Shown here one piece after another: positions 24,099-33,102 of a DNA stretch of 64,000 nucleotides. A model generated the notes under the pieces. That model ran no database searches. It was not told the origin of the DNA and saw nothing but the letters and a program-made list of their open reading frames with translations. The first letter of the stretch is position 1; each line of letters starts with the position of its first letter. A program made the position numbers and the translations under genes. This DNA is from Anniella stebbinsi (taxonomy: Eukaryota; Chordata; Lepidosauria; Squamata; Anniellidae). Location: assembly GCA_029215795.1 (NCBI GenBank), contig JARDYH010000005.1, positions 32,370,001 to 32,434,000 on the forward strand. The letters run 5' to 3'.

Positions 24099-26048
24099 CT
24101 TAATACTTCTTTAAACTGCCCCAAATAAAAACCACCCTGGATTTTATTGTATTCATTGTATGCATATCTCGTGTATCAGGTCACACAGCAGCATGGATTT
24201 CGTAATAATGATTAAGAATTCAAATACTTCATACACATACCTAATTCTTATGCTTGCCTATTTGGAAGTACATTGTGAGAATACATAATGCTAGCTATAT
24301 ATTCCTTGCATCGAGCAGGACGTTGGGTTAGATGGTCTACATGGCCCATCCCAACAATGTTTTAAGCCTTTAGATCAGGGGTGGGAAACCTTTTTTAGCC
24401 AAGGACTGAATTTGTTTTGAAAAGTGCATGGGGGGGAGGGGGCATGTGCCAGCACTGGGTTGGAGCCCATCGAAAGTGGGTGGTTCCACCCCACTGCTGG
24501 TATGCTGTCCAAAATGATTGCCCTGACCTATTCATACACACATACAGCTACACACTCAGAATCACACACACACACACATCTATTGTAATCAGGCTTTTTG
24601 AAAGGCTCTACTGGTTCTAATGAATGATTTCAAAAAAAAGAAAGAAAAAAAGACCTGATTGCAGTGGGGGAGTGGTATTTTTTTTTCAAGGAAGGGTCAC
24701 ATTGCTGGGGTGGGGAAGGCTAACCCACTCCTCCCCAGCAGTGATCCCCCTGAAAAATGCTCCCCCACACTGCAATGAGACCTCTAAAAAGTCTTCATTG
24801 CCACCAATGGAGGGTGTTGTTTTTTATAATGCCTTTTTTTCCAGCATGGCAGAGAGGAGAGGAAATCCTGCATATCTGACCTGTGATAAGAGATAACCCA
24901 GCAGGAACTTGGCAGGCCAGATGGGGACCTCCCACAGTCCATATCTAGCCCACAGTCCAGAGGATTCCCATCCTTGCTTTTGCCCAGGTGTGAGGAAATT
25001 GTAGAATGCAAGATGTTTTGGCCTACAACTCCCATCAGCCCTAGCCAGCAAAGCCAATGGTGATGATGGATTGAAAAATGCCTGACAGTCTGTGAAACAC
25101 GCACACAGAGTGCATTAAACAAAAACTGTACCTCCCTGATAGTGAGGGATCATGAGAGTTGTAAGTCAAAACATCTGGAGGGTCACAAGTTGCCCAGACA
25201 TTTTCTGACTGATAAGAGAGAGATGCTGCAACCATGATGATACGAAAACATCTAATGCAGGTATTAGAATATTACAGTACATGTTGTTCAGAATCTCTGA
25301 AAATGTTCCATTAAAATTAAAAAGTTGAATGATAAATATGCAAAATTCAGTGTATCTCCTCTCAAATGGGAATGTAGAGGGATTTTGTGGAAATTGTATA
25401 GTCTAAGAAGAAAACATCTTTAATTTTAACGATGCAGAAAAAATGCTCTCTCAGAAATATGGATATTGGAGGCAGCTTTTCTCACCTCACTAGTTAAAAA
25501 GGGAAATCCTTTTACGCTGCAGGTTTGCTTCTTGTTGATATAGTTGTAAGGCCAGTGTAATGCATTCATTGATTTACCAGTGTGTTTTTTTATAGAAAAT
25601 GGTTTCTCTGGTCACTGATGCAGAAAAGAAGAACTTTGCTTGTAAATTGAAACCATCCTTGGATATTTTTGCCCACATTGTATAACTTAATTTAAAAGGT
25701 CAGTGGGGTAGTAAAATCGCTTGTGAGTAAACATATGCTTCTCCTATTTCACAATTTGCATATCCCAGCTAGGAAAAGACACCACTGATCAAATGGTGCA
25801 TTTGTTAACCAAGCTATGGCTCTTGCGTATGGCTGAGATATAGCTTTTAGTGAAGAGATGTGTTTCAACATAAGTACCTGGAGTTCCTCAAACCTTAGCC
25901 ATGTGCATTAAGTGTGTGTGTGTGTGTCTGGGTGTATGCACATGCATGCACATGTGTGTGGGAGGCTAATCATAATCATGCCTTTTATCTCACTCATGAT
26001 GTCCACACATGCAGTGGATGCTCTAAAAAGAGCATATGCACACAGACT
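22885..26048. other. Non-coding DNA
   Basis: No gene recognised. About 23,070-23,205 is an interspersed repeat with inverted halves (CCTCCAGACGTTTTG and CAAAATGTCTGGAAGG). A related piece is near 25,010. A GT/GA microsatellite lies at 24,050-24,099. Confidence 0.4.
24050..24099. repeat. (GT)n(GA)n microsatellite
   Basis: GT units followed by GA units, the same composition as at 7098. Confidence 0.95.
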
Positions 26049-26275
26049 GGCTGAATTCGGACAACATAATAGTCAATGGTGGGATAATAATCAACTTTAC
26101 AGTTGTTCATCTAGGGAGTACTCCCCACACAACATGATAATAATCAACTGTGGTGTGGATTAGGATCAGCGCTGAGTTGACTATGGCAGCATTCGGATGA
26201 CACAATAGTCAATACAACTGACGATTGTTTCCCTCACTCCCACCCAGTTGCTTATTGTGTCGTCTGAATTCAGCC
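26049..26275. mobile_element. MITE, family GGCTGAATTCGG (copy C)
   Basis: GGCTGAATTCGGACAACATAATAGTC to GTGTCGTCTGAATTCAGCC, with the internal phrases GGGAGTACTCCCCACACAAC and CATTCGGATGACACAATAG. Confidence 0.75.
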
Positions 26276-26279
26276 ATTG

Positions 26280-27113
26280 TCTTTATTGTGGGATACCCAA
26301 TGCAGGGACCAGGGGCACTTTGGTATCTGTAGAGAGCCTCCAAGATGTCCATGAGTCCCCTCCTAGCACTAGGCTATACCTATAAAGTGGGAAAGCAATT
26401 CTCAGTTTCTCCTTGCTAGGCCAAACACTACCCGCATTGTTTGCTTAAGCACTACTATTCTGACTGGAATGGAGGAGAGACACCACCAATGTTCTAATTA
26501 TATGCTAGAAGAGTCCTAGGAGAGGGAGGAGGAGGAGGAGGCAGGAACTGAGAGATGCTTGCAAGAAGGAGGAGGAGGTAATGATGGGGGCAAAAAAAGA
26601 GCATCTAGGAGGAGAGCGGTGTAGTGAAATAAAAAGCATGAAGTATTAGTGAGGTGAAAAGCATGAAGTAATATTGCATGCACACACACTAAAATCCACC
26701 CCATGTAGCACCTGGAAAGAAAGAGGTAGGGTAAAAAAACAAATCCCGCCACAGAGTAGCCATGGAGAGAGAGTTAAGGGTGTGAAAAATAAACATGGAA
26801 CATCCATGAGGAGAGGAGAGGGGAGGGGGAAATGAACTGTGATGTGGAGAATAGGTGAAAATGTGTTCGAGAGAGGGGGGAGATGGTGCAAAGACAGAGA
26901 ATGGGCTAGAGAAAAAGGGAGAAAGAGATTGAGGGTCTGAGTTGGCTTGCAGAGAGCTAAAGATGCTTAGCAATGCTAACCCCTGATGCAACTCCTGACT
27001 GTATTCCTAGGGATCTCTCCTTGTATGGATTACAGCCTCTGGCCTTTCATTGATCTCTCTGCATTAGGGATGCCAGTCCCAGCCAGTATGGGCAATGCTC
27101 AGGGATTAAGGGA
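26280..27113. other. Non-coding DNA, purine-rich in the middle
   Basis: No gene recognised. About 26,510-26,900 is rich in AGG/GAG. The last six bases before the Polinton (27,114-27,119, ACTGAG) are its target duplication. Confidence 0.4.
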
Positions 27114-27119
27114 ACTGAG
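27114..27119. repeat. Polinton target-site duplication, left
   Basis: ACTGAG, repeated exactly at 42,966-42,971. Confidence 0.95.
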
Positions 27120-27151
27120 AGTAGTTATAGGCCCTACTTGCTGTCAAAATT

Positions 27152-27159
27152 ATGCAAAT
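27152..27159 (+). promoter_or_regulatory. Octamer (POU/Oct-1) site near the left tip
   Basis: ATGCAAAT, a perfect octamer, lies within TATGCAAATGAG at nucleotides 32-43 from the terminus. Adenovirus origins carry an Oct-1/NFIII site at a similar distance from the tip. A role in replication is inference; a promoter role is also possible. The mirror copy is at 42,926-42,933. Confidence 0.7.
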
Positions 27160-27162
27160 GAG

Positions 27163-27553
27163 GTCACGTGACCGGAAGTAAACAAAGCCATGCTGCCGGA
27201 AGTGACGTCACCACCTGTCAAAACAAGACCACGTGACCGGAAGTAAACAAACCCACGTGACCGGAAGTGACGAATGTAAACAAATGCCATGTGACCGGAA
27301 CCGGAAGTGACGTAGGTATGCAACCCCCTCTTGTGGCCGGAACCGGAAGTGACATAGGTAAACAAATGCCAGGTGGCCGGAACCGGTAGTGACGTAGGTA
27401 TGCAACCCCCTCTTGTGGCCGGAACCGGAAGTGACATAGGTAAACAAATGCCAGGTGGCCGGAACCGGTAGTGACGTAGGTATGCAACCCCCTCTTGTGG
27501 CCGGAACCGGAAGTGACATAGGTAAACAAATGCCAGGTGGCCGGAACCGGTAG
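27163..27553 (+). promoter_or_regulatory. Dense ETS/CRE/E-box array with 82-bp tandem repeats
   Basis: GTCACGTGAC (27,163) is a palindromic E-box. CCGGAAGTGACGTCA (27,196-27,210) joins an ETS site to a perfect CRE. CCGGAAGT recurs about eight times. Three units of 82 bp start at about 27,341, 27,423 and 27,505. Such motif pairs are typical of strong TATA-less promoters. Long open frames on both strands here are repeat artefacts. Confidence 0.75.
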
Positions 27554-27632
27554 TGCCGAATGTAAACAAAACCCAGGTGGCCGGAAACGGTTCAACAGTA
27601 ACACGGGCCCCTCTGGGTGACACGTTCTGTAG

Positions 27633-27652
27633 GAACATGTCCAGGCATGTCT
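27633..27652 (+). promoter_or_regulatory. Perfect p53-family response element (1)
   Basis: Two adjoining decamers, GAACATGTCC and AGGCATGTCT, both fit RRRCWWGYYY with the preferred CATG core and zero spacer. The site lies about 180 bp upstream of the start codon at 27,834. The mirror copy is at 42,433-42,452. Confidence 0.75.
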
Positions 27653-27717
27653 CCCCACAGCCCCTCAGCGGTTGGCTAAGGAATAACACGGGGGCCGTCT
27701 GGGTGACACGTCTGCAG

Positions 27718-27737
27718 GAACATGCCCAGGCATGTCT
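27718..27737 (+). promoter_or_regulatory. Perfect p53-family response element (2)
   Basis: GAACATGCCC plus AGGCATGTCT, again with zero spacer and no mismatch to the consensus. It sits in the second 85-bp tandem unit. The mirror copy is at 42,348-42,367. Confidence 0.75.
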
Positions 27738-27833
27738 CCCCACAGCCCCTCAGCGGTTGGCTAAGGAATAGCTCGTGACCTGCCCCCTGGCCAATAGGAA
27801 GAGGTTTCAGAGCCCCCAACACTAGGACAGGGC

Positions 27834-28727
27834 GTGCTGTGCTTTTCAGACAGCCGGGGCAAGCCGTCGGTCACAGTTGCTGATTTTTGGAAGAACATGG
27901 AATCCCCCAGCACCCCGATGAGGCCTACGGAATTTTCTACCCCGATGGCGCCAGGCAGGCCTAAACCCAGAAAGAAGGGTACGATTCGGTCTTTATCATA
28001 TCCACCAGATCCTCAGAACAGTTCTGCTGCAGCCGAGAGCAAACCATTATCTGTGGGGCCTTGTGGTTTTTCTTTTCCACTGGCCCCCTTGAAGCTCCAA
28101 CCTAGAAAGCTGAATACAGGACAGTCTTCTCTTCCTGAAACCGCATCAGGGTTCGATTTGAGAATGGATTGTACCGACCAGTGGGCTGATACAGTATCAG
28201 GGGTCGATTGGAGAATGGATTATACCGACCAGTGGGCTGATAAAGTATCAGGGGTCGATTGGAGAATGGATTATACCGATCAATGGCCTGATACGGTGTG
28301 TGGTTTGAACAAGATGCTGCTAAAGAATGAGCTTACGGATACTTCCGACAGCCTTGGGGAGTTCACCAGCATCGCTGAGGAGGCGGATGGGGGTGTACTT
28401 AGGAAACTGGCCAGCCTGTCTATAGAGAAAATGGGGCTTGGAGATCCTGACACAGCCGGTTCTACTTACAAACCAACCCTGGAGACTCTGGAAGAGGAGA
28501 TGGAGGTTATGACCGAGAAAGGAGGAGCACCAGTAAGTATTTTTTATATTAAATTTGTTGTCACTAGTATGTTGAGGGTGATTGTAGATTACTAAAAATC
28601 TTGTCTTTGTTTTACATAGGAGCGTTGTACGTGTGTTGGTCTTGAGAACTTGAACATTGACACTTCACGGACTGTCAAGATTACCTGCATTTCGTGTATT
28701 TCTCCAGGCATGGACATTGAAAAATAG
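27834..28727 (+). CDS. Spliced early-type protein with 17-residue repeats, N-terminus encoded in TIR
   Basis: I infer two exons: 27,834-28,532 and 28,620-28,727, joined in phase across an 87-nt intron (CCA|GTAAGT to TTTTACATAG|GAG), giving about 268 residues. The first 47 residues lie in the terminal repeat and are shared with the gene at the other end. Residues ~103-155 hold three tandem copies of a 17-residue acidic unit (pattern RMDYTDQWADTVSG). Exon 2 is short with four cysteines. AATAAA signals follow at 28,729 and 28,758. I recognise no family; its place beside the terminal promoter suggests an early or regulatory protein. Without splicing the frame would end at 28,595. A start at the internal ATG at 27,897 is possible. 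Confidence 0.65.
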
Positions 28728-28811
28728 TAATAAAAAGTTTCTGTTGTTATTTGCACCAATAAAAACATTTTGTTGTAAACTTCCGCCTCCATTCTTGCGT
28801 TAACCTACAAT

Positions 28812-29918
28812 ATGGCAGATCTTGAAGAGATCCTAAGGAATATTTATTATACACCCGGGAAGGCCGGGAGCTTTGGAGGTGTGGACCCTCTATTTCAGGA
28901 GGCCAAAAAGCAGAATGAAAAGGTGACTAAAAAGCAGGTTATCTCATGGCTTTCAGACCAGGATGCTTACACGCTGCATAGGCCGGTCAGACTCCATTTT
29001 AAAAGAAACAAAACAATTGTGTCTGGAACGGATGCCCAGTGGCAAGCTGACTTAGTGGATATGCAGCAGTTTTCTAAATACAACAAGGGCTACAAGTACA
29101 TTTTAACAGTGATAGACATTTTGTCTAAATATGCTTGGGCTGTTGCTTTAAAAAATAAGACAGGCAAAGAAGTGTCCAAGGCCTTTAATGCCCTTTTTAA
29201 ACAAGATTCCAGAAAGCCGGGCAAACTGCAAACGGACAGAGGGAAAGAGTTTCTAAATCAGTCTGTAAATAAGATGTTAAAACAACATGGCATTCATCAT
29301 TTTGTCACCAATAATGATGTCAAAGCAGCCGTGGTAGAGCGTTTTAATAGAACTTTCAAAACAAAAATGTGGAGGTATTTTACAGCGAATAATACTTTCA
29401 ACTATATCGATGTGCTGCCACGCCTCCTAAAAAGTTATATCCACAGCTTTCACAGAACCATCCGGGCCCGACCTGTGGATGTTAATCAGTCTAACTCACT
29501 TGCGGTTTGGAAAACAGTCTATGGAGACAGTGTTAGTAGAAAAGCAGAGGTCCCTTTGTTCAGAAAAGGAGACCACGTTCGGATATCTAAAAGCAAGGGG
29601 GTATTTACCAAGGGTTACGAACAGAATTTCACCACAGAATTGTTTATTGTGGATCAAGTCATCCTAAAGACAAAAAGGCCTGTGTACAGGTTAAAAGATT
29701 ATGAGGGGGAGGATGTTGTTGGAACATTCTACGCCGAAGAAATGCTGAAGGTTAAAGCCAAGGAAGACCGAGTGTACAGGATTGAAAAAATACTATCTAC
29801 GAAAGGCAGGGGTAAGAAAAAGTATCATCTGGTTAAATGGCTAGGTTGGCCTAGCAAATTCAACAGTTGGGTACATGCTTCTGATCTTTGCGAACCTACA
29901 AAGCTGAAGAATGGATGA
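28812..29918 (+). CDS. INT: Polinton integrase with C-terminal chromodomain
   Basis: A 368-residue retroviral-type (rve) integrase that inserts the linear element DNA and produces the 6-bp target duplication. The DDE triad is visible: D80 in QADLVDM, D142 in LQTDRGKEF and E176 in VVERFN. The strand/helix context (YKYILTVIDILSKYAW) is typical. Residues ~321-362 form a chromodomain (YHLVKWLGWP, then NSWVHASDL), known in Polinton integrases and thought to steer integration to modified histones. The frame is intact, so integration competence is plausible. Its last 8 bp overlap the next gene. Confidence 0.95.
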   Translation: MADLEEILRNIYYTPGKAGSFGGVDPLFQEAKKQNEKVTKKQVISWLSDQDAYTLHRPVRLHFKRNKTIVSGTDAQWQADLVDMQQFSKYNKGYKYILTVIDILSKYAWAVALKNKTGKEVSKAFNALFKQDSRKPGKLQTDRGKEFLNQSVNKMLKQHGIHHFVTNNDVKAAVVERFNRTFKTKMWRYFTANNTFNYIDVLPRLLKSYIHSFHRTIRARPVDVNQSNSLAVWKTVYGDSVSRKAEVPLFRKGDHVRISKSKGVFTKGYEQNFTTELFIVDQVILKTKRPVYRLKDYEGEDVVGTFYAEEMLKVKAKEDRVYRIEKILSTKGRGKKKYHLVKWLGWPSKFNSWVHASDLCEPTKLKNG

Positions 29919-30639
29919 GAGTGGTTTTTACATAACCCTGCTTAGCAATGCTTGTGCGGAGGTTTTTCCAAACAACAAGAGTTCGGCATATACTATACAA
30001 TTAGCAAGAGCGTTGGATCTTCCAGGCGCATGGGAAGTGGGCCTCGTTGAAACTCAATACCCCCACAGCTGGGACACTCTAACTACTGATGCACGATTTG
30101 AAATTTCTAACGGTGTACGTAGGTATCGTTTTTTTCTGCGCCGCGGCTATTATGCCAGCATTCCTGAGCTGGTGGAAAGCATGAACAGCCATATACGTGG
30201 TGGTCTGAAAGTGACCCTGCACTATGACGCTGTGTCTAGAAAAATCAGCCTGCAAGCAACAGAAAAAAATACCTTTCGAGCAAGTGCAGAACTGGCCCAC
30301 ATATTAGGCCTGTTTCCTGATCAGGATGTTGAAATATTGCCTTTTCCTGCTGACATTACTGGAGGTTTTAACAGTTTATACATTTACACAGACATTGTGA
30401 ATCACCAGATAGTGGGAGACTATTATGTACCTTTACTGCATTGCGTACCTGTACGCGGCCAGAACAACGAACGTGTCAACATTGTTTACGACAAGCCACA
30501 CTACATCCCGGTGAGCAAACACCATATCGACACAATCACTATTGAGATAAAGACAGACCAGAACAAAAACGTGCCATTCCGTTTTGGGAAGGTGTTTGTG
30601 AAGCTACACTTTCGGCCCCGGAGAACCCGGCAGCTTTGA
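29911..30639 (+). CDS. Penton-like minor capsid protein candidate
   Basis: A 242-residue intact frame between integrase and major capsid gene, overlapping the integrase stop. The N-terminus has the pattern FYITLLSNACAEVFPNNKSSAYTIQLARALDL and GAWEVGLVETQYPHSW, which I associate with the Polinton single jelly-roll minor capsid protein at virion vertices. The rest is beta-rich with no membrane segment. Size, position and neighbours fit; the fold assignment rests on family recognition and not on a single catalytic motif. Confidence 0.75.
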   Translation: MDESGFYITLLSNACAEVFPNNKSSAYTIQLARALDLPGAWEVGLVETQYPHSWDTLTTDARFEISNGVRRYRFFLRRGYYASIPELVESMNSHIRGGLKVTLHYDAVSRKISLQATEKNTFRASAELAHILGLFPDQDVEILPFPADITGGFNSLYIYTDIVNHQIVGDYYVPLLHCVPVRGQNNERVNIVYDKPHYIPVSKHHIDTITIEIKTDQNKNVPFRFGKVFVKLHFRPRRTRQL

Positions 30640-30641
30640 AA

Positions 30642-31109
30642 ATGGCGATCCTGAAAACGTACGGAGACCCCTCCCTTTACAGAAATTATTACAGGGCTCA
30701 GGCGGGAAATGCCCTTCCGGGGTACCATGGAGCCCCTGTTATGTATGGGGCAGGGATTGGGGGGATATTCAGGAGTCTTTTCCGAAAGGCTGTTCCTCTT
30801 TTGAGAAGAGGGTTAGAGATCATTAAGCCACATATTAAAACAGCTACTCGGAATATTGCTAAAGATGTGGTCAGCCATGTGTCTCAAGCGGTTTTGAATA
30901 ATGCCTCCCCTACACAACGCCAAGATGGTTCAGGACTAATCTATATAAAAAGAAGAAGAAAGGGGTTGAAAAGAAAAGCGTCTCAAGCACAGCTAATCGG
31001 CCCGCCCCGGCCCCTTAAAAGGAAAGCTGTGAGGGGGAAGAAACCTCAGAAAAGGAAGAGCGTTAGAAAGAAGAGGCGCTCATCGATAGGTCGGGGAGAC
31101 ATATTTTAA
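30642..31109 (+). CDS. Basic virion-core-like protein with amphipathic helix
   Basis: About 155 residues from the ATG at 30,642, just after the preceding stop; an in-frame TTG six bases upstream overlaps that stop. A glycine-rich stretch (MYGAGIGGIF) leads into an amphipathic helix (RSLFRKAVPLLRRGLEII). The last 50 residues are strongly basic (RRRKGLKRK, then KRKSVRKKRR). This resembles the layout of adenovirus core and membrane-lytic precursor proteins, so DNA packaging or membrane penetration is a reasonable inference. No cleavage site is claimed. It lies between the two capsid genes. Confidence 0.65.
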   Translation: MAILKTYGDPSLYRNYYRAQAGNALPGYHGAPVMYGAGIGGIFRSLFRKAVPLLRRGLEIIKPHIKTATRNIAKDVVSHVSQAVLNNASPTQRQDGSGLIYIKRRRKGLKRKASQAQLIGPPRPLKRKAVRGKKPQKRKSVRKKRRSSIGRGDIF

Positions 31110-31115
31110 TCCACC

Positions 31116-32426
31116 ATGGCTTTTATCCACTGCAGCTCTGAAGAATGCACTAAATCCGAATTAGATTTATTCCAAATTGGTCCTACACAGACAAGTATTG
31201 AGAGAAGCTTGTTTATTGAAGTACCCCCCTTGGCAGCCCTGACAGAAACTTCTCCTGTAGACTTCTTCATTGCGGGAAATGGTGAAGATTATATGGATTT
31301 AAACAACACACTGCTGTACCTGTGCTGTAAAATTGTCAACGAAAATGGGACAGATCTCGCCAGAGATACTGAAGTAAGCGTGGTAAATTACCCCATAGCC
31401 TCCATTTTTAGCCAGCTGGACGTGACACTGGGAGACCGCTTAATAACTCAGAGTAATAATTGTTATCCTTATCGTGCTTTCATTGAATCCGTACTAAACT
31501 ACAGTGAAGATACGTTAGCCACACAATTCTCTGCTGGGCTCTTTTACAAAGACACGGCTGGGGCACACGAATCAGTGGCTCTGGATGGGAATAATAAAGG
31601 ATTCATTAAAAGAGCGAACCTTACAGCTGAAAGCCGGAAAATAGATCTGATGGGGCAGCTCCATTCTGATCTGTTTTTTCAAGAAAAGCTGTTGTTAAAT
31701 GGCGTGGATTTGAAAATTAAACTGACCCGTAACAAAGATGCTTTCTGCTTAATGTCAGCTGCAGCAGATAGGCGTTACAAACTACAACTTCTGTCAGCCA
31801 CCCTCTTTGTAAAGAAGGTGAGAGTGGCCCCGGGTGTCCGGTTAGGCCATGCAGAGGCGCTGCTGACAGCCAATGCCAAATATCCAGTGGATCGTGTGAG
31901 TATGAAAGTGTTTAGTATCCCCAGAGGAAGCCGTGTCAGCAACCAAGAGAACCTGTTTTTGGGCCAGATGCCTAAACAGGTTGTGATAGGCCTGGTGGAT
32001 AATGACGCATTCAGTGGCACATTCAATAAAAACCCGTTTAATTTTAAAAATTACCATATTAATTACGTATCACTTTATCTGGATGGGTTTTCGATCCCTA
32101 TGAAACCACTCCAACCTGATTTTGAAGCTGGGAACTGTGTGAGAGAGTACATGAATTTGGTTCAGACAACTGGCAAGCATATGAAAGACAGAGGTCTTGT
32201 AATTAACCGTGAGGAGTTTGCAAATGGCTACACTCTTTTTGCATTTGACCTGACTCCAGACCAAGAATGTGGGGATCACTATTCTTTGGTTAGAAATGGG
32301 AACCTGAGAGCAGAATTTCGTTTTGCTGTAGCCCTGCCAACCACAGTCAACATGGTCGTGTACGGTGTTTTTGACAATGTGATAGAGATAAATCACCGGA
32401 GAAATGTCCTGTTTGACTATATGTAA
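31116..32426 (+). CDS. Major capsid protein (double jelly-roll, hexon-like)
   Basis: A 436-residue intact frame starting 6 bp after the previous stop. Segments such as NYPIASIFSQLDVTLGDRLI and SNNCYPYRAFIESVLNYS match the conserved N-terminal barrel region of Polinton major capsid proteins, which build the icosahedral shell as trimers. There is no membrane segment and no intron. It is placed between core protein and protease in a compact late-type block. That vertebrate Polintons encode both capsid proteins is established; that this copy forms particles is inference. Confidence 0.82.
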   Translation: MAFIHCSSEECTKSELDLFQIGPTQTSIERSLFIEVPPLAALTETSPVDFFIAGNGEDYMDLNNTLLYLCCKIVNENGTDLARDTEVSVVNYPIASIFSQLDVTLGDRLITQSNNCYPYRAFIESVLNYSEDTLATQFSAGLFYKDTAGAHESVALDGNNKGFIKRANLTAESRKIDLMGQLHSDLFFQEKLLLNGVDLKIKLTRNKDAFCLMSAAADRRYKLQLLSATLFVKKVRVAPGVRLGHAEALLTANAKYPVDRVSMKVFSIPRGSRVSNQENLFLGQMPKQVVIGLVDNDAFSGTFNKNPFNFKNYHINYVSLYLDGFSIPMKPLQPDFEAGNCVREYMNLVQTTGKHMKDRGLVINREEFANGYTLFAFDLTPDQECGDHYSLVRNGNLRAEFRFAVALPTTVNMVVYGVFDNVIEINHRRNVLFDYM

Positions 32427-32427
32427 A

Positions 32428-32973
32428 ATGGACAGCGTGCAGTTAACCCAGATCCTATCTTCAAACCCCTATACACGAAGGACTTTCTTTGGAGTGTTCC
32501 CCTGCGACATGCTCCCCAGAGCGAGATTGCTACAAAGACCCGTGGGTTTGATAGTCAATACCCACCCCCACACCCTCCCCGGAGAGCACTGGTTGGCCAT
32601 CTACTTGACAGAAGACAAGAATGGGGAATTTTTTGATTCCTACGGATACCCTCCAGACCATCCTCTGTTTCCTGAAGCCATCATGAAATTTTTAACAAAA
32701 AATGCTAGCAAGACGGCATTTCAGCCCCGGCAAATACAGGCTCCAGACTCTGTGGTTTGTGGTCACCACTGTGTGTTCTTCTTACAGCAGCGATGTAAGG
32801 GTCTAACATTTCAACAGATCCAAGAACTGTATTCTTACGATTTACAAGGAAATGACCAAATGGTCTTACAATTTATAAAAAACAAGAGAAATGTACGCCG
32901 CCCTGGTTCAAACTTGTTTCAGACAGCCCAAGGGTGTTTGTCATGTGTTGCTTTTCATAGCCGTGTTTTCTAA
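32428..32973 (+). CDS. PRO: Adenain-like cysteine protease
   Basis: About 181 residues from the ATG at 32,428, one base after the capsid stop; an upstream in-frame ATG at 32,404 overlaps that gene and is less likely. The catalytic residues of the adenovirus-type (C5/Ulp1-like) maturation protease are visible, numbered from 32,404: H62 in GEHWLAIY, D78 in FFDSYG, oxyanion Q112 in RQIQAPDS and C123 in CGHHC. It would process capsid and core precursors. An AATAAA (32,972-32,977) overlaps the stop codon, closing the rightward block. Confidence 0.93.
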   Translation: MDSVQLTQILSSNPYTRRTFFGVFPCDMLPRARLLQRPVGLIVNTHPHTLPGEHWLAIYLTEDKNGEFFDSYGYPPDHPLFPEAIMKFLTKNASKTAFQPRQIQAPDSVVCGHHCVFFLQQRCKGLTFQQIQELYSYDLQGNDQMVLQFIKNKRNVRRPGSNLFQTAQGCLSCVAFHSRVF

Positions 32974-33102
32974 TAAAATTGGGGTTTAAAAGATTTTTTA
33001 TCTGTGTGATTATTCTTAGACATAAAACAGACAACCGCAGACAGTAATTAGGTTTAAACACATTTAAACATTTATTTTTACATCTTGAAAAACATTACGG
33101 TA

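Larger units (their letters stand above)
27120..27974 (+). repeat. Polinton left terminal inverted repeat (855 bp)
   Basis: Inverted match to 42,111-42,965 with no length difference. I found two mismatches, at 27,235/42,850 and 27,389/42,696, giving about 99.8% identity. Inside, from the tip: an octamer, E-box and CRE motifs, three 82-bp tandem units (about 27,300-27,550) rich in CCGGAA, two 85-bp units each with a p53-type site, a CCAAT box near 27,790 and the first 47 codons of a gene. Confidence 0.97.

Noticed and set aside
27150..27743. 197- and 146-codon open frames on the minus strand, mirrored at 42,342-42,935
   Set aside because: They read through the 82-bp and 85-bp tandem repeats of the TIR antisense to the promoter. 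The residues simply repeat (CHFRFRPQ and similar).
28380..28460. Possible BH3-like helix (LASLSIEKMGLGD) in the left early-type protein
   Set aside because: Spacing and key residues fit the BH3 pattern only loosely; not enough to claim.
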